Source: CALGLS01 sp964508085 (GTDB lineage: Bacteria; Bacteroidota; Bacteroidia; Chitinophagales; Saprospiraceae). Taken from it: DNA of 16,887 bases. Below the pieces are notes generated by a model. It did not search any database. It was not told the origin of the DNA and saw nothing but the letters and a program-made list of their open reading frames with translations. Made by a program: the position numbers and the translations under genes. Positions 1-6,768 of this stretch are shown here, piece by piece (position 1 is the stretch's first letter; every line of letters begins with the position of its first letter). The DNA is taken from the NCBI GenBank assembly GCA_964508085.1, contig CAZDTI010000176.1:1-16887 (forward strand). Direction: 5' to 3'.

Positions 1-751
1 CTCGAACTTCTTTGTAGTCTTTACATTGATTATTGCAGTACCATCTGCGGTGAAAGTGTTCAACTGGATTACGACCTTATATGGTGGTAATATTCGATTC
101 AATTCTGCTTCTTTATTTAGTATTGGTTTCGTTTCCATGTTTATCTCTGGTGGATTGACGGGTATCTTTTTAGGTAACTCCGCTATTGATATTCAAATGC
201 ATGATACCTATTTCGTAGTTGCTCACTTCCATATTGTAATGGGTATTGCAGCCTTCTTCGGAATGTTTGCGGGTATTTACAACTGGTATCCTAAGATGTA
301 TGGTCGCTTTATGAATGAGACACTTGGACAGATTCACTTCTGGGGAACACTTATCGGAGCCTACGCTATTTTCTGGCCAATGCACTACTTAGGACTAGCT
401 GGAGTACCAAGACGTTACTACCGATTTGATAACTTCGATGCTTTTTCTCAGTTTGCAACAATGAATAAATTCATAACCATTGCAGCAATCGTTGTCTTTG
501 CATTGCAGGTTCTTTTTGTTGTTAACTTCTTTTATAGCATCTGGAAAGGTAAGAAGATGACTTCTAAGAACCCTTGGAAAGCAACAACCTTAGAATGGAC
601 TACTCCTGTTGAAGGTATACACGGTAACTGGCCTGGTAATATTCCTGCAGTTCACCGTTGGGCATATGACTATGGTAAAGATGGTATTGATTACATCCCG
701 CAGATTGTACCGATGAGAGAAGGAGAGTTGGATGAAGGAGGAAACCATTAG
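1..751 (+). CDS. ctaD: Cytochrome c oxidase subunit I, C-terminal part (5' end outside window)
   Basis: This is the catalytic subunit of an aa3-type heme-copper oxidase, which reduces O2 with electrons from cytochrome c and pumps protons across the inner membrane. The reading frame is open from base 2 to a TAG at 749-751, so the start lies upstream and about 250 residues are visible. The family signature HDTYFVVAHFH is encoded around 200-232; its last two histidines (codons at 224-226 and 230-232) are in the positions of the heme a3 and heme a axial ligands. The upstream AVPSAVKVFNW and GGLTG stretches also match the family. Several hydrophobic helices follow, then a polar tail of about 60 residues. 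The TTG at 26 is internal, not a start. It heads a same-strand cluster with ctaB and subunits III and IV. Identification is certain; only the missing N-terminus is unknown. Confidence 0.97.
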   Translation, partial: SNFFVVFTLIIAVPSAVKVFNWITTLYGGNIRFNSASLFSIGFVSMFISGGLTGIFLGNSAIDIQMHDTYFVVAHFHIVMGIAAFFGMFAGIYNWYPKMYGRFMNETLGQIHFWGTLIGAYAIFWPMHYLGLAGVPRRYYRFDNFDAFSQFATMNKFITIAAIVVFALQVLFVVNFFYSIWKGKKMTSKNPWKATTLEWTTPVEGIHGNWPGNIPAVHRWAYDYGKDGIDYIPQIVPMREGELDEGGNH

Positions 752-752
752 A

Positions 753-828
753 AAATCAAAATTAAAATGTAAATCAAAATTAAAACCCAATACGTTAGTA
801 ACGCGATAGAAGGTTTTAATTTTGATTT
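753..828 (+). repeat. AT-rich direct repeat plus inverted copy between ctaD and ctaB
   Basis: Two adjacent 18-base units (753-770 and 771-788, 15 of 18 identical) are followed by an inverted copy at 812-828. The arm 771-787 pairs perfectly over 17 bp with 812-828. The arm 753-767 could pair instead over 15 bp with 814-828. Only one of these stems can form at a time. It starts just after the ctaD stop and ends 22 bases before the ctaB start. It might affect read-through or mRNA stability between the two genes, but it has no GC core and no U-tract, so it is not a classical terminator. Confidence 0.6.
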
Positions 829-850
829 TAACTCATATTTCAATTTAAAA

Positions 851-1750
851 GTGAATAACACAAAGACAGCTACAATAAAGACGACTTCGGCTTTTACACA
901 AAAGTTGAAAGACTATCAGGTGCTTGTTAAGTTCAAGCTTAACTTACTGGTTGTTTTCTCAGCGGTGATGGCTTACTTAATCGTAGCACAAGGTACGGTG
1001 AATTTTGTAGCAGTATTGTTTTTAGCCTTGGGTGGTTTTTTGGTAACTGGAGCAGCTAACGCGCTGAATCAAGTTTTAGAAAAACAATACGATCGGCTGA
1101 TGACTCGAACAGAGAATCGTCCTTTGGCTACTGGCCGAATGGAAACCTCTGAAGCGGTAATGGCTGCTGGGTTTATGAGTTTGATCGGAATTGTATTTCT
1201 GGCCTTATTTAATCCATGGACAGCAACGCTCGGTATGGTGGCTCTGATCAGTTATTCTTTTTTATACACCCCAATGAAGCGAGTTTCGCCAATGGCTGTT
1301 TTTATTGGAGCCATTCCGGGGGCACTTCCAGTGTTGATTGGATGTACAGCGATGCAGGGAGAAATTACCGCTTTTGCGTTGGTGTTATTTGGTATTCAGT
1401 TTATGTGGCAGTTTCCACATTTCTGGGCCATTGCTTGGTTGGCACATGAAGATTATAGTAATGCCGGGTTTTACCTTTTGCCTTCTGCTACAGGAGAGCG
1501 AGACAGTAACACCGGAAAGCAGTCATTCATATTTGCCTTGTTATTAATTGTCGTAAGCATCATGCCTTATTTCATGGGAATGACAGGAATATTATCTGCA
1601 ATAATTTTGTTAGGAATGGGAGGGCTTTATGCATTTTATTCCTGGCAGTTATATAAAGAATGTAGCAGAGAAGCAGCTCGAAAAGTCATGTTTTGCTCTT
1701 TTGCTTATTTACCGATTTCACTAATTGTATTGTATTTGGATAAAATCTAA
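851..1750 (+). CDS. ctaB: Protoheme IX farnesyltransferase (heme O synthase)
   Basis: An integral membrane prenyltransferase of the UbiA superfamily that adds a farnesyl group to heme b to make heme O, the precursor of the heme A used by subunit I. The 299-residue length is normal. The prenyl-diphosphate/Mg2+ motif is seen at residues 73-91 in the N-x3-E-x3-D form (N73, E77, D81) followed by LMTRTENRP, as in COX10/CyoE proteins. A second conserved stretch, QFPHFWAIAW, followed by EDY, lies in the middle of the protein. Multiple hydrophobic helices span the rest. The start is GTG; no ATG lies between it and the in-frame stop at 770-772, and the leader is AT-rich without a Shine-Dalgarno. It sits between ctaD and subunit III, the usual oxidase-operon place. 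The enzyme is often called cyoE or ctaB; the reaction assignment is secure. Confidence 0.95.
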   Translation: MNNTKTATIKTTSAFTQKLKDYQVLVKFKLNLLVVFSAVMAYLIVAQGTVNFVAVLFLALGGFLVTGAANALNQVLEKQYDRLMTRTENRPLATGRMETSEAVMAAGFMSLIGIVFLALFNPWTATLGMVALISYSFLYTPMKRVSPMAVFIGAIPGALPVLIGCTAMQGEITAFALVLFGIQFMWQFPHFWAIAWLAHEDYSNAGFYLLPSATGERDSNTGKQSFIFALLLIVVSIMPYFMGMTGILSAIILLGMGGLYAFYSWQLYKECSREAARKVMFCSFAYLPISLIVLYLDKI

Positions 1751-1872
1751 ACCTTCTGAGACAAACGACGTGTTTCATCAAAAAGACTGTAGTGCAACGA
1801 AAGGAGAGTTGAAAATCATTTTGGTGAAATTAAAAGACACAGAATTCGTCGAAGAATTACAAAACAGTCCTT

Positions 1873-2457
1873 ATGAATCAAGTTGTGGCCAGATTAGAAG
1901 AAAGAAAATACCGGAATAAAATTCATCCTAAGGAGTTTGCCTTATGGGTTGGTTGTGGTAGTATTCTAATGATGTTTGCTGGTTTTACCTCTGCATATGT
2001 GGTAAGACAAGCTGCGGGGAATTGGTTGGAATTTGCTTTACCTTCTGTATTTTATTATAGCGCAGGAGCAATGATCTTAAGTTCTGTTCTTTTACAATTG
2101 TCCTACTTTATGTTCAAAAAAGGAAACGGTGCAATGTATCGTTTACTGTTGATTTTAGGATTTTTGTTGGGGATCTTTTTCATGTATTTACAATATGAAG
2201 GATGGATGGAGATGTATGCGATGGGTATTGATTTGGGAGGTAATCCTTCAGGATCATTTGTATATGTGGTATCCTGGGTTCATGCGGGGCACGTGGTTGG
2301 AGGAATAGCGGTTTTATTGGTGGCCTTAATTCATGCTTTTGGTTTAGATTACTATGTAACACCTGCAAGAGCATTACGTTTTAGAATGAGTTTAGTATAC
2401 TGGCATTTCGTAGGTTTTCTTTGGATTTATTTATTGATCTTTTTTACTTATTCGTAA
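1873..2457 (+). CDS. ctaE: Cytochrome c oxidase subunit III, short form
   Basis: A 194-residue heme-copper oxidase subunit III, a core membrane subunit that carries no redox centres and stabilises subunit I. Five hydrophobic segments are visible, near residues 22-44, 59-81, 89-107, 127-152 and 173-193, which fits the five-helix CyoC-like form. Family motifs are YLQYEGW (105-111, with the conserved membrane glutamate), HAGHVVGG (137-144) and YWHFVGFLW (176-184). The ATG was chosen because the conserved part begins soon after it; 122 bases separate it from ctaB. A second, longer subunit III follows, so this locus encodes two different paralogues. Known Bacteroidota oxidase loci often have this pair; whether both join the same complex is not shown by sequence. 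Confidence 0.93.
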   Translation: MNQVVARLEERKYRNKIHPKEFALWVGCGSILMMFAGFTSAYVVRQAAGNWLEFALPSVFYYSAGAMILSSVLLQLSYFMFKKGNGAMYRLLLILGFLLGIFFMYLQYEGWMEMYAMGIDLGGNPSGSFVYVVSWVHAGHVVGGIAVLLVALIHAFGLDYYVTPARALRFRMSLVYWHFVGFLWIYLLIFFTYS

Positions 2458-2544
2458 ATTTGCTGCTGTTTTGAGTAGCGATCTGTTAGTTTTAGGTTAT
2501 TAAGGTCAAACAAATAGAATCAAACCTAATAAGACTTAATATTG

Positions 2545-2569
2545 AAACGATAAATTAGGAAAATCGTTT
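2545..2569 (+). other. Small hairpin in the spacer between the two subunit III genes
   Basis: The spacer of 215 bases (2458-2672) is AT-rich. It holds one perfect 7-bp inverted repeat, AAACGAT (2545-2551) and ATCGTTT (2563-2569), with an 11-base loop. There is no U-tract after it, so a terminator is unlikely. No convincing TAnnTTTG promoter element is seen in this spacer. It may be chance in such AT-rich DNA. Confidence 0.25.
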
Positions 2570-2672
2570 AGCAAAAATTAATAAAAATCAACTTTTACAA
2601 GATTAAGTAAATGGCTATTTGCATAATAAATGGTCTGTTTATTTAAAACTTTATTTAAACCAATTTATAAAA

Positions 2673-3536
2673 ATGGCGACAGATACAAGCGCACACGCAC
2701 ACGGTCATAACCATCACGCAGTAGAAGACTGGTCTGGTGGAAAACCACCAATGGAAGCGAGTTATGGAAAATTGATGATGTGGTACTTCCTTCTTTCGGA
2801 TGCATTTACCTTTGCTGGCTTTTTGATTGCTTATGGAACTTTGCGTTTCAGTAGCCCTAGTTGGCCAGTACCTGATTTTGTTTTTCAAACAGCCCCTTTC
2901 AATAACTTAGGACTTGGACACGAAACTGGATTGCCTTTGATATTCGTAACCTTCATGTCATTCTTACTGATCATTAGTTCGGTTACGATGGTTCGGGCCG
3001 TACAGGAAGGAAAGCGGGAGAATAAAAATGGGGTTGTCTTTTGGATGTTGTTGACCGTTTTAGGAGGTGCAGGATTTTTGGGCTGTCAAGCTTGGGAGTG
3101 GACGAATCTAATTTCGGCAGAGCATATGTCTGTAACGACAAATCCATTTGGAACTCACGTAGAATCTGGGACTTACCTTGCTGGAGATAATCATGGAATT
3201 AATGCTGGAGATACCTTTAAAGAAGGTGATTCCTACTTGATTCATTATCACAATGGAGCCTATGATCAATTGCCTTACAAAACAGATGAAGGAATAACTA
3301 AAGTACAGGAATTTGGGCCGAAAGCATTCGGAGCGCTATTCTTTTTCATTACTGGATTTCACGGGTTTCACGTATTGTCTGGAGTAGCATTCTTATTAAT
3401 AATTCTAATCAACTCGGCAAGTGGTCTTTATGCCAAACGGCGAAATGGCTACGAAATGGTAGAGAAGATTGGATTGTACTGGCACTTCGTCGATTTAGTA
3501 TGGGTATTTGTATTCCTTGTATTTTACCTACTATAA
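2673..3536 (+). CDS. ctaE: Cytochrome c oxidase subunit III, long form with His-rich N-terminus and soluble insertion
   Basis: A second heme-copper oxidase subunit III, 287 residues from the ATG at 2673. Family marks are QAWEW (139-143), the histidine-rich HGFHVLSG (230-237) and YWHFVDLVWVF (269-279), the hallmark end of the protein. Two features stand out. The N-terminus has a histidine cluster (HAHGHNHH, residues 8-15). A polar insertion of about 70 residues (roughly 147-216) interrupts the membrane core after QAWEW and is predicted to be extramembrane. A TTG 54 bases upstream would add 18 residues, but the ATG with leader TTTATAAAAATGGC matches the leader of the next gene, so it is preferred. 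It lies 56 bases before subunit IV. The identification is firm; the role of the insertion is unknown. Confidence 0.93.
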   Translation: MATDTSAHAHGHNHHAVEDWSGGKPPMEASYGKLMMWYFLLSDAFTFAGFLIAYGTLRFSSPSWPVPDFVFQTAPFNNLGLGHETGLPLIFVTFMSFLLIISSVTMVRAVQEGKRENKNGVVFWMLLTVLGGAGFLGCQAWEWTNLISAEHMSVTTNPFGTHVESGTYLAGDNHGINAGDTFKEGDSYLIHYHNGAYDQLPYKTDEGITKVQEFGPKAFGALFFFITGFHGFHVLSGVAFLLIILINSASGLYAKRRNGYEMVEKIGLYWHFVDLVWVFVFLVFYLL

Positions 3537-3592
3537 TTGTTTTAGAAAAGAGTATTAAGTATTAAATAAAACATTGATTTAAAAATATAAAA

Positions 3593-4084
3593 ATGGCAAA
3601 TCATTCAGATACAGAACAGGATTTAGGAGTACTCCCTAAAGATGCCGAATACGATAAAGCTAGTAAGGCAGTATATAAAGGTATGTGGCTGTTGGCTGCG
3701 GTAACTTTATTAGAGGTAGCTGTTTCCCTCTTTGGGAAAGGACATCTTGGTTTCAATCCAGAGGGAATGGGGGTTATCCTTGCGATTGTAGGAATTGCCT
3801 TGGTCGTTTTATCAATTTATAAAGCTTATTTCATTGTGTATGAATTTATGCACATGGGCCACGAGGTAAAAAGTTTGAGACTGACGGTGTTGATGCCAAT
3901 GCTTCTATTGGTTTGGGCGATCATTGCTTTCTTTCAAGAGGGGAATGCCTGGAAAGACAGGCGTGAATTAGTGAATGATAGAAACGCTGTGGAGATTCCA
4001 CAAGACCATACGCCACAGTTAGATAAAAATGTAAAAGTTGATTTGAGTAAAGGACATGGTGATCATGATGGTCACGATCATTAA
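3593..4084 (+). CDS. Cytochrome c oxidase subunit IV family protein (prokaryotic COX4)
   Basis: A 163-residue small oxidase subunit of the prokaryotic COX4 type, thought to help assemble or stabilise the oxidase. Three hydrophobic helices are visible near residues 30-48, 58-82 and 97-114. The stretch YEFMHMGHEVKSLRL (83-97) followed by a MPMLLLVWAI helix is the typical family core. The C-terminal tail after residue 118 is charged and ends in a histidine-aspartate cluster (HGDHDGHDH, 155-163), longer than usual and possibly metal-binding. It immediately follows subunit III, and a strong terminator lies 22 bases after its stop, so it is probably the last cistron of the structural-subunit transcript. 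Symbols vary between genomes (ctaF, coxD), so none is given. Confidence 0.88.
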   Translation: MANHSDTEQDLGVLPKDAEYDKASKAVYKGMWLLAAVTLLEVAVSLFGKGHLGFNPEGMGVILAIVGIALVVLSIYKAYFIVYEFMHMGHEVKSLRLTVLMPMLLLVWAIIAFFQEGNAWKDRRELVNDRNAVEIPQDHTPQLDKNVKVDLSKGHGDHDGHDH

Positions 4085-4105
4085 ACTGATTTTACATTAC
4101 AAACT

Positions 4106-4152
4106 ATTAAACAAAAAGGATTTGGCGTATAGCCGAATCCTTTTTGTTTAAT
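4106..4152 (+). terminator. Rho-independent terminator after subunit IV
   Basis: A long stem pairs 4106-4122 perfectly with 4136-4152 (17 bp), extended inward by four more pairs (one G-U), leaving the loop GTATA. The descending arm contains TTTTT. A-rich and T-rich arms make it symmetrical, but only plus-strand genes flank it. It separates the oxidase structural genes from the downstream SCO-like and DUF420 genes. Confidence 0.88.
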
Positions 4153-4230
4153 ACTGCTTTCTTGACGAACATTAGTCTACTTTCGATTGTTTGATTTTTG
4201 AATAGCTTAAGTGATAAATAAAATTACAAT

Positions 4231-4953
4231 ATGGCAGACTTACAAGAAATGCCCCCCATCTCAACTGGAAAGAGGCTTCTCCAATTTTCAGTGCTTTTCT
4301 TTCTTTTAATTTTTTTACCCCTTGGTACGGTATACTACACCAACGGAGGAAATAATTCCTTTAAAGAAATGATTGGAGAATTACATGATTATGGTGAAAT
4401 TCCGAATTTTGAATTCGCAATGCATAATGGTGGAATGTTTAGCAAAGAGAAAATAAAAGATAAGGTTGTTGTCAGTGTTTTTTTCTCTTTGGATGATAAA
4501 GAAAAAGAGTTGATGACAACTCAACTCAAGAAGCTGCACAGTATCTTCGATGATAAAGATGAAGTTTTGTTTTTGCTTCATAGTTTATCTCCAGAATTAG
4601 ACAATATGGAGGATTTAAAAGCTTTCGCAGAAAAAGTTGGTTTAGCAGATGAAGAGCAATTTTTTCTTTTGAGGGGGGGGCAACAAAGCGTAGCCGAGCA
4701 CCTTACTACTGCCTTTAAATGGCCCAGTAATTTTGAAGCTAGAGAGAAGAATACCCCTTTAGAATTTGGAACTATGCCTTCAGGAATTAAGACTTATCCA
4801 TACATTGTCATTGCGGATAGAAATTCTATGATTCGGAATTACTACGATTATAAAGATAATAAAGCAATGGGGAGATTGGTGGAGCATTTAGCACTTCTGC
4901 TGCCGAGTCGGGTAGATGATGACCCGGAGTTAATACGGGAAAAGGAAAAGTAG
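4231..4953 (+). CDS. SCO1/SenC-like thioredoxin-fold protein lacking copper ligands
   Basis: A 240-residue protein with one N-terminal membrane helix (about 16-37) and a predicted soluble thioredoxin-like domain (about 55-225). The C-terminal part, IVIADRNSMIRNYYD then RLVEHLALLLP, matches the end of SCO1/SenC proteins, which deliver copper to the CuA site of subunit II. The position next to subunits III/IV and DUF420 also fits. However, where SCO proteins carry CxxxC after the first strand, this one reads VFFSLDDKEK (83-92). The conserved late histidine is absent too (GIKTYPYIV, 185-193), and the whole protein contains no cysteine. Copper transfer or thiol chemistry by the known route is therefore unlikely. 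It may be a structural assembly factor. An eight-G run at 4673-4680 lies within the gene. Family membership is inferred from the C-terminal match, fold pattern and context. Confidence 0.7.
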   Translation: MADLQEMPPISTGKRLLQFSVLFFLLIFLPLGTVYYTNGGNNSFKEMIGELHDYGEIPNFEFAMHNGGMFSKEKIKDKVVVSVFFSLDDKEKELMTTQLKKLHSIFDDKDEVLFLLHSLSPELDNMEDLKAFAEKVGLADEEQFFLLRGGQQSVAEHLTTAFKWPSNFEAREKNTPLEFGTMPSGIKTYPYIVIADRNSMIRNYYDYKDNKAMGRLVEHLALLLPSRVDDDPELIREKEK

Positions 4954-5129
4954 CCTAACTTAAAAACCATTAACGTAAATATAAACTTTCCATTAATGCA
5001 TTTCCAGAAGCGTTTTATATAGATTCTTTTGTAGACTTCATCAGATGTCCTCAAAACTAACCGATGATGAGTTTTACCGCTTCTATCAATAGATAAAACA
5101 AAATAAATACAACTATAAAATATATCCGA

Positions 5130-5669
5130 ATGATACAGGAAAATTTACCATTAGCAAAAAAACTGAATATTGTAGCTATCATAATTAGCATTGCCGTTAT
5201 TGGATTGGCAGGGGCCATGCGGATTCCCACTTTAAAGATTCCTACGGATATTGACTTTAGTTTTTTACCACCCATTCATGCGGCTTTGAACACATTAGCG
5301 GCTATATGTTTATTCATGGCTTTTTATTTTATTAAAAACAAAAATATAGCAGCGCACCAGAAGGCAATATATGCTGCACTACTTTTTTCTGCACTGTTCT
5401 TACTATCCTATGTTACCTATCATTTTACAACTCATGAAACTTTGTTTTGTAAGCAGGGCATGATTAGAAAGGTGTACTTTACAATTTTGATAACCCACAT
5501 CGCTTCAGCGGCAATGATTTTTCCGTTCATTCTGTTTACTTTTATTAGAGCTTATACAGGGCAGGTAGAGAAGCATAGAAAAATGGCCAAATGGGTATTC
5601 CCGATTTGGTTATATGTAGTGGTAACTGGACCAATTGTTTATTTTATGTTGAAGCCTTGTTATCAATAG
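5130..5669 (+). CDS. DUF420 family membrane protein, oxidase-linked
   Basis: A 179-residue integral membrane protein of the DUF420 (YozB-like) family, commonly encoded beside SCO and cytochrome oxidase genes and suspected to act in oxidase assembly. Four or five hydrophobic helices are seen. Conserved histidines lie near membrane ends: H50 (FLPPIHAALN), H76 (AAHQKAIYAA), H98 and H102 (SYVTYHFTTH), H123 (LITHI) and H149 (EKHRKMAKWVFPIWLYV). The end VVVTGPIVYFML is also typical of the family. The ATG follows an AT-rich leader; the 176-base gap from the SCO-like gene has no clear terminator, so the two may be co-transcribed. The family call is confident; the biochemical role is not established, though the histidine pattern suggests heme or metal binding. 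Confidence 0.88.
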   Translation: MIQENLPLAKKLNIVAIIISIAVIGLAGAMRIPTLKIPTDIDFSFLPPIHAALNTLAAICLFMAFYFIKNKNIAAHQKAIYAALLFSALFLLSYVTYHFTTHETLFCKQGMIRKVYFTILITHIASAAMIFPFILFTFIRAYTGQVEKHRKMAKWVFPIWLYVVVTGPIVYFMLKPCYQ

Positions 5670-5699
5670 ATATCACTGGACTTCAATTACTTAATTTCG

Positions 5700-5707
5700 T
5701 ATCTTTG
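5700..5707 (+). promoter_or_regulatory. Bacteroidota-type -7 promoter element (TATCTTTG)
   Basis: The sequence TATCTTTG matches the Bacteroidota -7 consensus TAnnTTTG exactly and lies 14 bases before the ATG of the CPMC protein gene, in the 52-base gap after DUF420. No good TTG -33 element is seen at the usual distance. The predicted 5' leader would be very short. It may be an internal promoter. Confidence 0.5.
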
Positions 5708-5721
5708 CAAAAAAAGGAATA

Positions 5722-5985
5722 ATGAAAAAATCCATAAAAATAATTGCTATTTGTGCACTCAGTCTACTTCTGGTTATGAGCGTCTCTGTTGATGTCGTAG
5801 CGCAGTGTCCGATGTGTAAAATAGCAGCGGAGAGTAACCTTGAAAATGGAGGAACAGCGGGAAAAGGATTGAACCAAGGGATTTTGTGGATGTTCTCGAT
5901 GCCTTATGTGATGGTGGGCTTAATTGGCTTTTTATGGTATCGGAATAAGAGAGATGATGACGATGTGGATTTTGATAAATTTTAA
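5722..5985 (+). CDS. Small exported CPMC-motif membrane protein
   Basis: An 87-residue protein with an N-terminal signal peptide (KK then a hydrophobic stretch to about residue 22, cleavage likely after VVA at 27). This leaves QCPMCK at the extreme N-terminus of the mature protein. A second hydrophobic segment (about 53-73, GILWMFSMPYVMVGLIGFLW) is followed by basic residues RNKR, predicting an N-out/C-in topology with the CxxC pair in the periplasm. The acidic tail is DDDDVDFDKF. A lipoprotein is unlikely because glutamine precedes the first cysteine. Small proteins of this kind occur beside DUF420 and oxidase genes in Bacteroidota as I recall. A CxxC in this place could hold copper or act in thiol exchange for CuA assembly, which is inference. 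A strong terminator follows 19 bases after the stop. Confidence 0.82.
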   Translation: MKKSIKIIAICALSLLLVMSVSVDVVAQCPMCKIAAESNLENGGTAGKGLNQGILWMFSMPYVMVGLIGFLWYRNKRDDDDVDFDKF

Positions 5986-6004
5986 TCTTAGCTATGTAGA
6001 TTAC

Positions 6005-6045
6005 AAAAAAGGTTCTAAGGGCATTTCGTTCTTAGAACCTTTTTT
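6005..6045 (+). terminator. Rho-independent terminator at the end of the oxidase locus
   Basis: A perfect 15-bp inverted repeat, 6005-6019 with 6031-6045, has an 11-base loop. The arms are AAAAAAGGTTCTAAG and its complement, so the stem ends in six T. It closes the oxidase-related gene cluster. Confidence 0.9.
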
Positions 6046-6167
6046 AGGCTAAGATAAGTTGGATATTTTTTAAGTGACTTAGCTCTCTTAATGTGACGAA
6101 TGCCTTTGTGGATAGTAAGAATTGAGAAAGTCCTTCAGAGGATAATTTGTTTTTAGAAAAGAGAAAG

Positions 6168-6195
6168 ATTTCTCGACTCGTACCTCGCTCGAAAT
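6168..6195 (+). repeat. Dispersed hairpin repeat, copy A
   Basis: The outer arms ATTTC (6168-6172) and GAAAT (6191-6195) enclose TCGACTCG...CTCGCTC. It shares the TCGACT core and the CGCTC block with copies at 6218-6247 and 9569-9604. Its outer stem differs from theirs by paired, compensating changes. Confidence 0.6.
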
Positions 6196-6217
6196 ACAAA
6201 CGTACTTGCGACTCCCA

Positions 6218-6271
6218 ATTCTTCGACTTGCTGCGCTCGCTCAGAATGACAGGGAGTTGCTCAGATTGTCA
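6218..6271 (+). repeat. Dispersed hairpin repeat, copy B
   Basis: The outer arms ATTCT (6218-6222) and AGAAT (6243-6247) enclose TCGACTTGCTGCGCTCGCTC. A second inverted pair, TGACA (6247-6251) and TGTCA (6267-6271), follows directly, as also seen after copy C at 9602-9632. The motif resembles the widespread intergenic repeat that reads GTCATTCTGAGCG on the other strand, which is a recollection rather than a search result. Confidence 0.7.
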
Positions 6272-6342
6272 TGGAGTAATTCAGTGTCCATAGAATTAAG
6301 CGAGTCAATTTGTTTTCGCGTTCTGGGAACAAAACAACGGTT

Positions 6343-6738
6343 TTATTTATCAGTCGCCTTAAAACTCCCCAACAATAAACTCCCCCAACCCAAAATAAAG
6401 AACACTCCACCAATCGGGGTCATCGGCCCAACAATACTTTTGTTTTCTAATCCAATGACCTCACTACAAGCTAAAAGGTAAAGTGATCCAGAGAACAACA
6501 AAATACCCAGGACAAAACTGTACCCAGCCCACCGAGTGAATTTTTCCGGCATATGATCCTTTAATAGGAAAGCAGCGATTAAACCAAGTGCGTGATAAAA
6601 CTGGTAACGAACGCCGGTATCAAAAATACCCAATTGATATTCGGACAATACTTTCTTTAAAGCATGGGCTCCAAATGCGCCGAATATCACCGCCAATAGA
6701 GCAAATAAAAAAGCCAGTCTCAGGAAATTTTTACTCAT
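6343..6738 (-). CDS. DUF423 family small membrane protein
   Basis: A 131-residue integral membrane protein of the DUF423 (YgdD-like) family with four hydrophobic helices. Family motifs are GAFGAHAL near residues 20-27, RYQFYHALGL (44-53), FSGSLYLL (82-89) and PMTPIGG (105-111) followed by a final glycine-rich helix. The length is normal for the family. It reads toward the oxidase locus and is followed by the repeat-rich spacer. It is divergent from the large propeller-protein gene, from which it is separated by a tandem-repeat element. No biochemical function is established for the family. The ATG start is supported by the family pattern beginning within 20 residues. Confidence 0.9.
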   Translation of the reverse strand: MSKNFLRLAFLFALLAVIFGAFGAHALKKVLSEYQLGIFDTGVRYQFYHALGLIAAFLLKDHMPEKFTRWAGYSFVLGILLFSGSLYLLACSEVIGLENKSIVGPMTPIGGVFFILGWGSLLLGSFKATDK

Positions 6739-6768
6739 AATTAAATTGTGTTATCTTGTGTTGTTAAA

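Larger units (their letters stand above)
6046..6342. other. Intergenic region with dispersed hairpin repeats
   Basis: The gene-free stretch after the oxidase terminator and before the DUF423 stop codon. From 6046 to about 6167 I see nothing recognisable. From 6168 to 6271 it holds two copies of a short hairpin repeat described separately. The rest, 6272-6342, is unremarkable. An open frame runs through it on the plus strand but reads through the repeats and antisense to DUF423, so it is not taken as a gene. Confidence 0.7.

Noticed and set aside
26..28. TTG as start of the subunit I fragment
   Set aside because: The frame is open to the window edge and the residues before it also fit the subunit I family, so the gene simply begins outside.
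1725..1919. Small plus-strand frame bridging ctaB and subunit III
   Set aside because: It overlaps both well-supported genes in another frame and its product matches nothing recognisable.
2619..2672. TTG start adding 18 residues to the long subunit III
   Set aside because: The ATG at 2673 has the same leader pattern as neighbouring genes, and the added residues are not part of the family.
5797..5820. Lipoprotein signal in the CPMC protein
   Set aside because: The residue before the first cysteine is glutamine, which does not fit a lipobox; signal peptidase I cleavage after VVA fits better.
6206..6481. Plus-strand frame of 91 codons
   Set aside because: It reads through the hairpin repeat and antisense to the DUF423 gene, which has clear family motifs.
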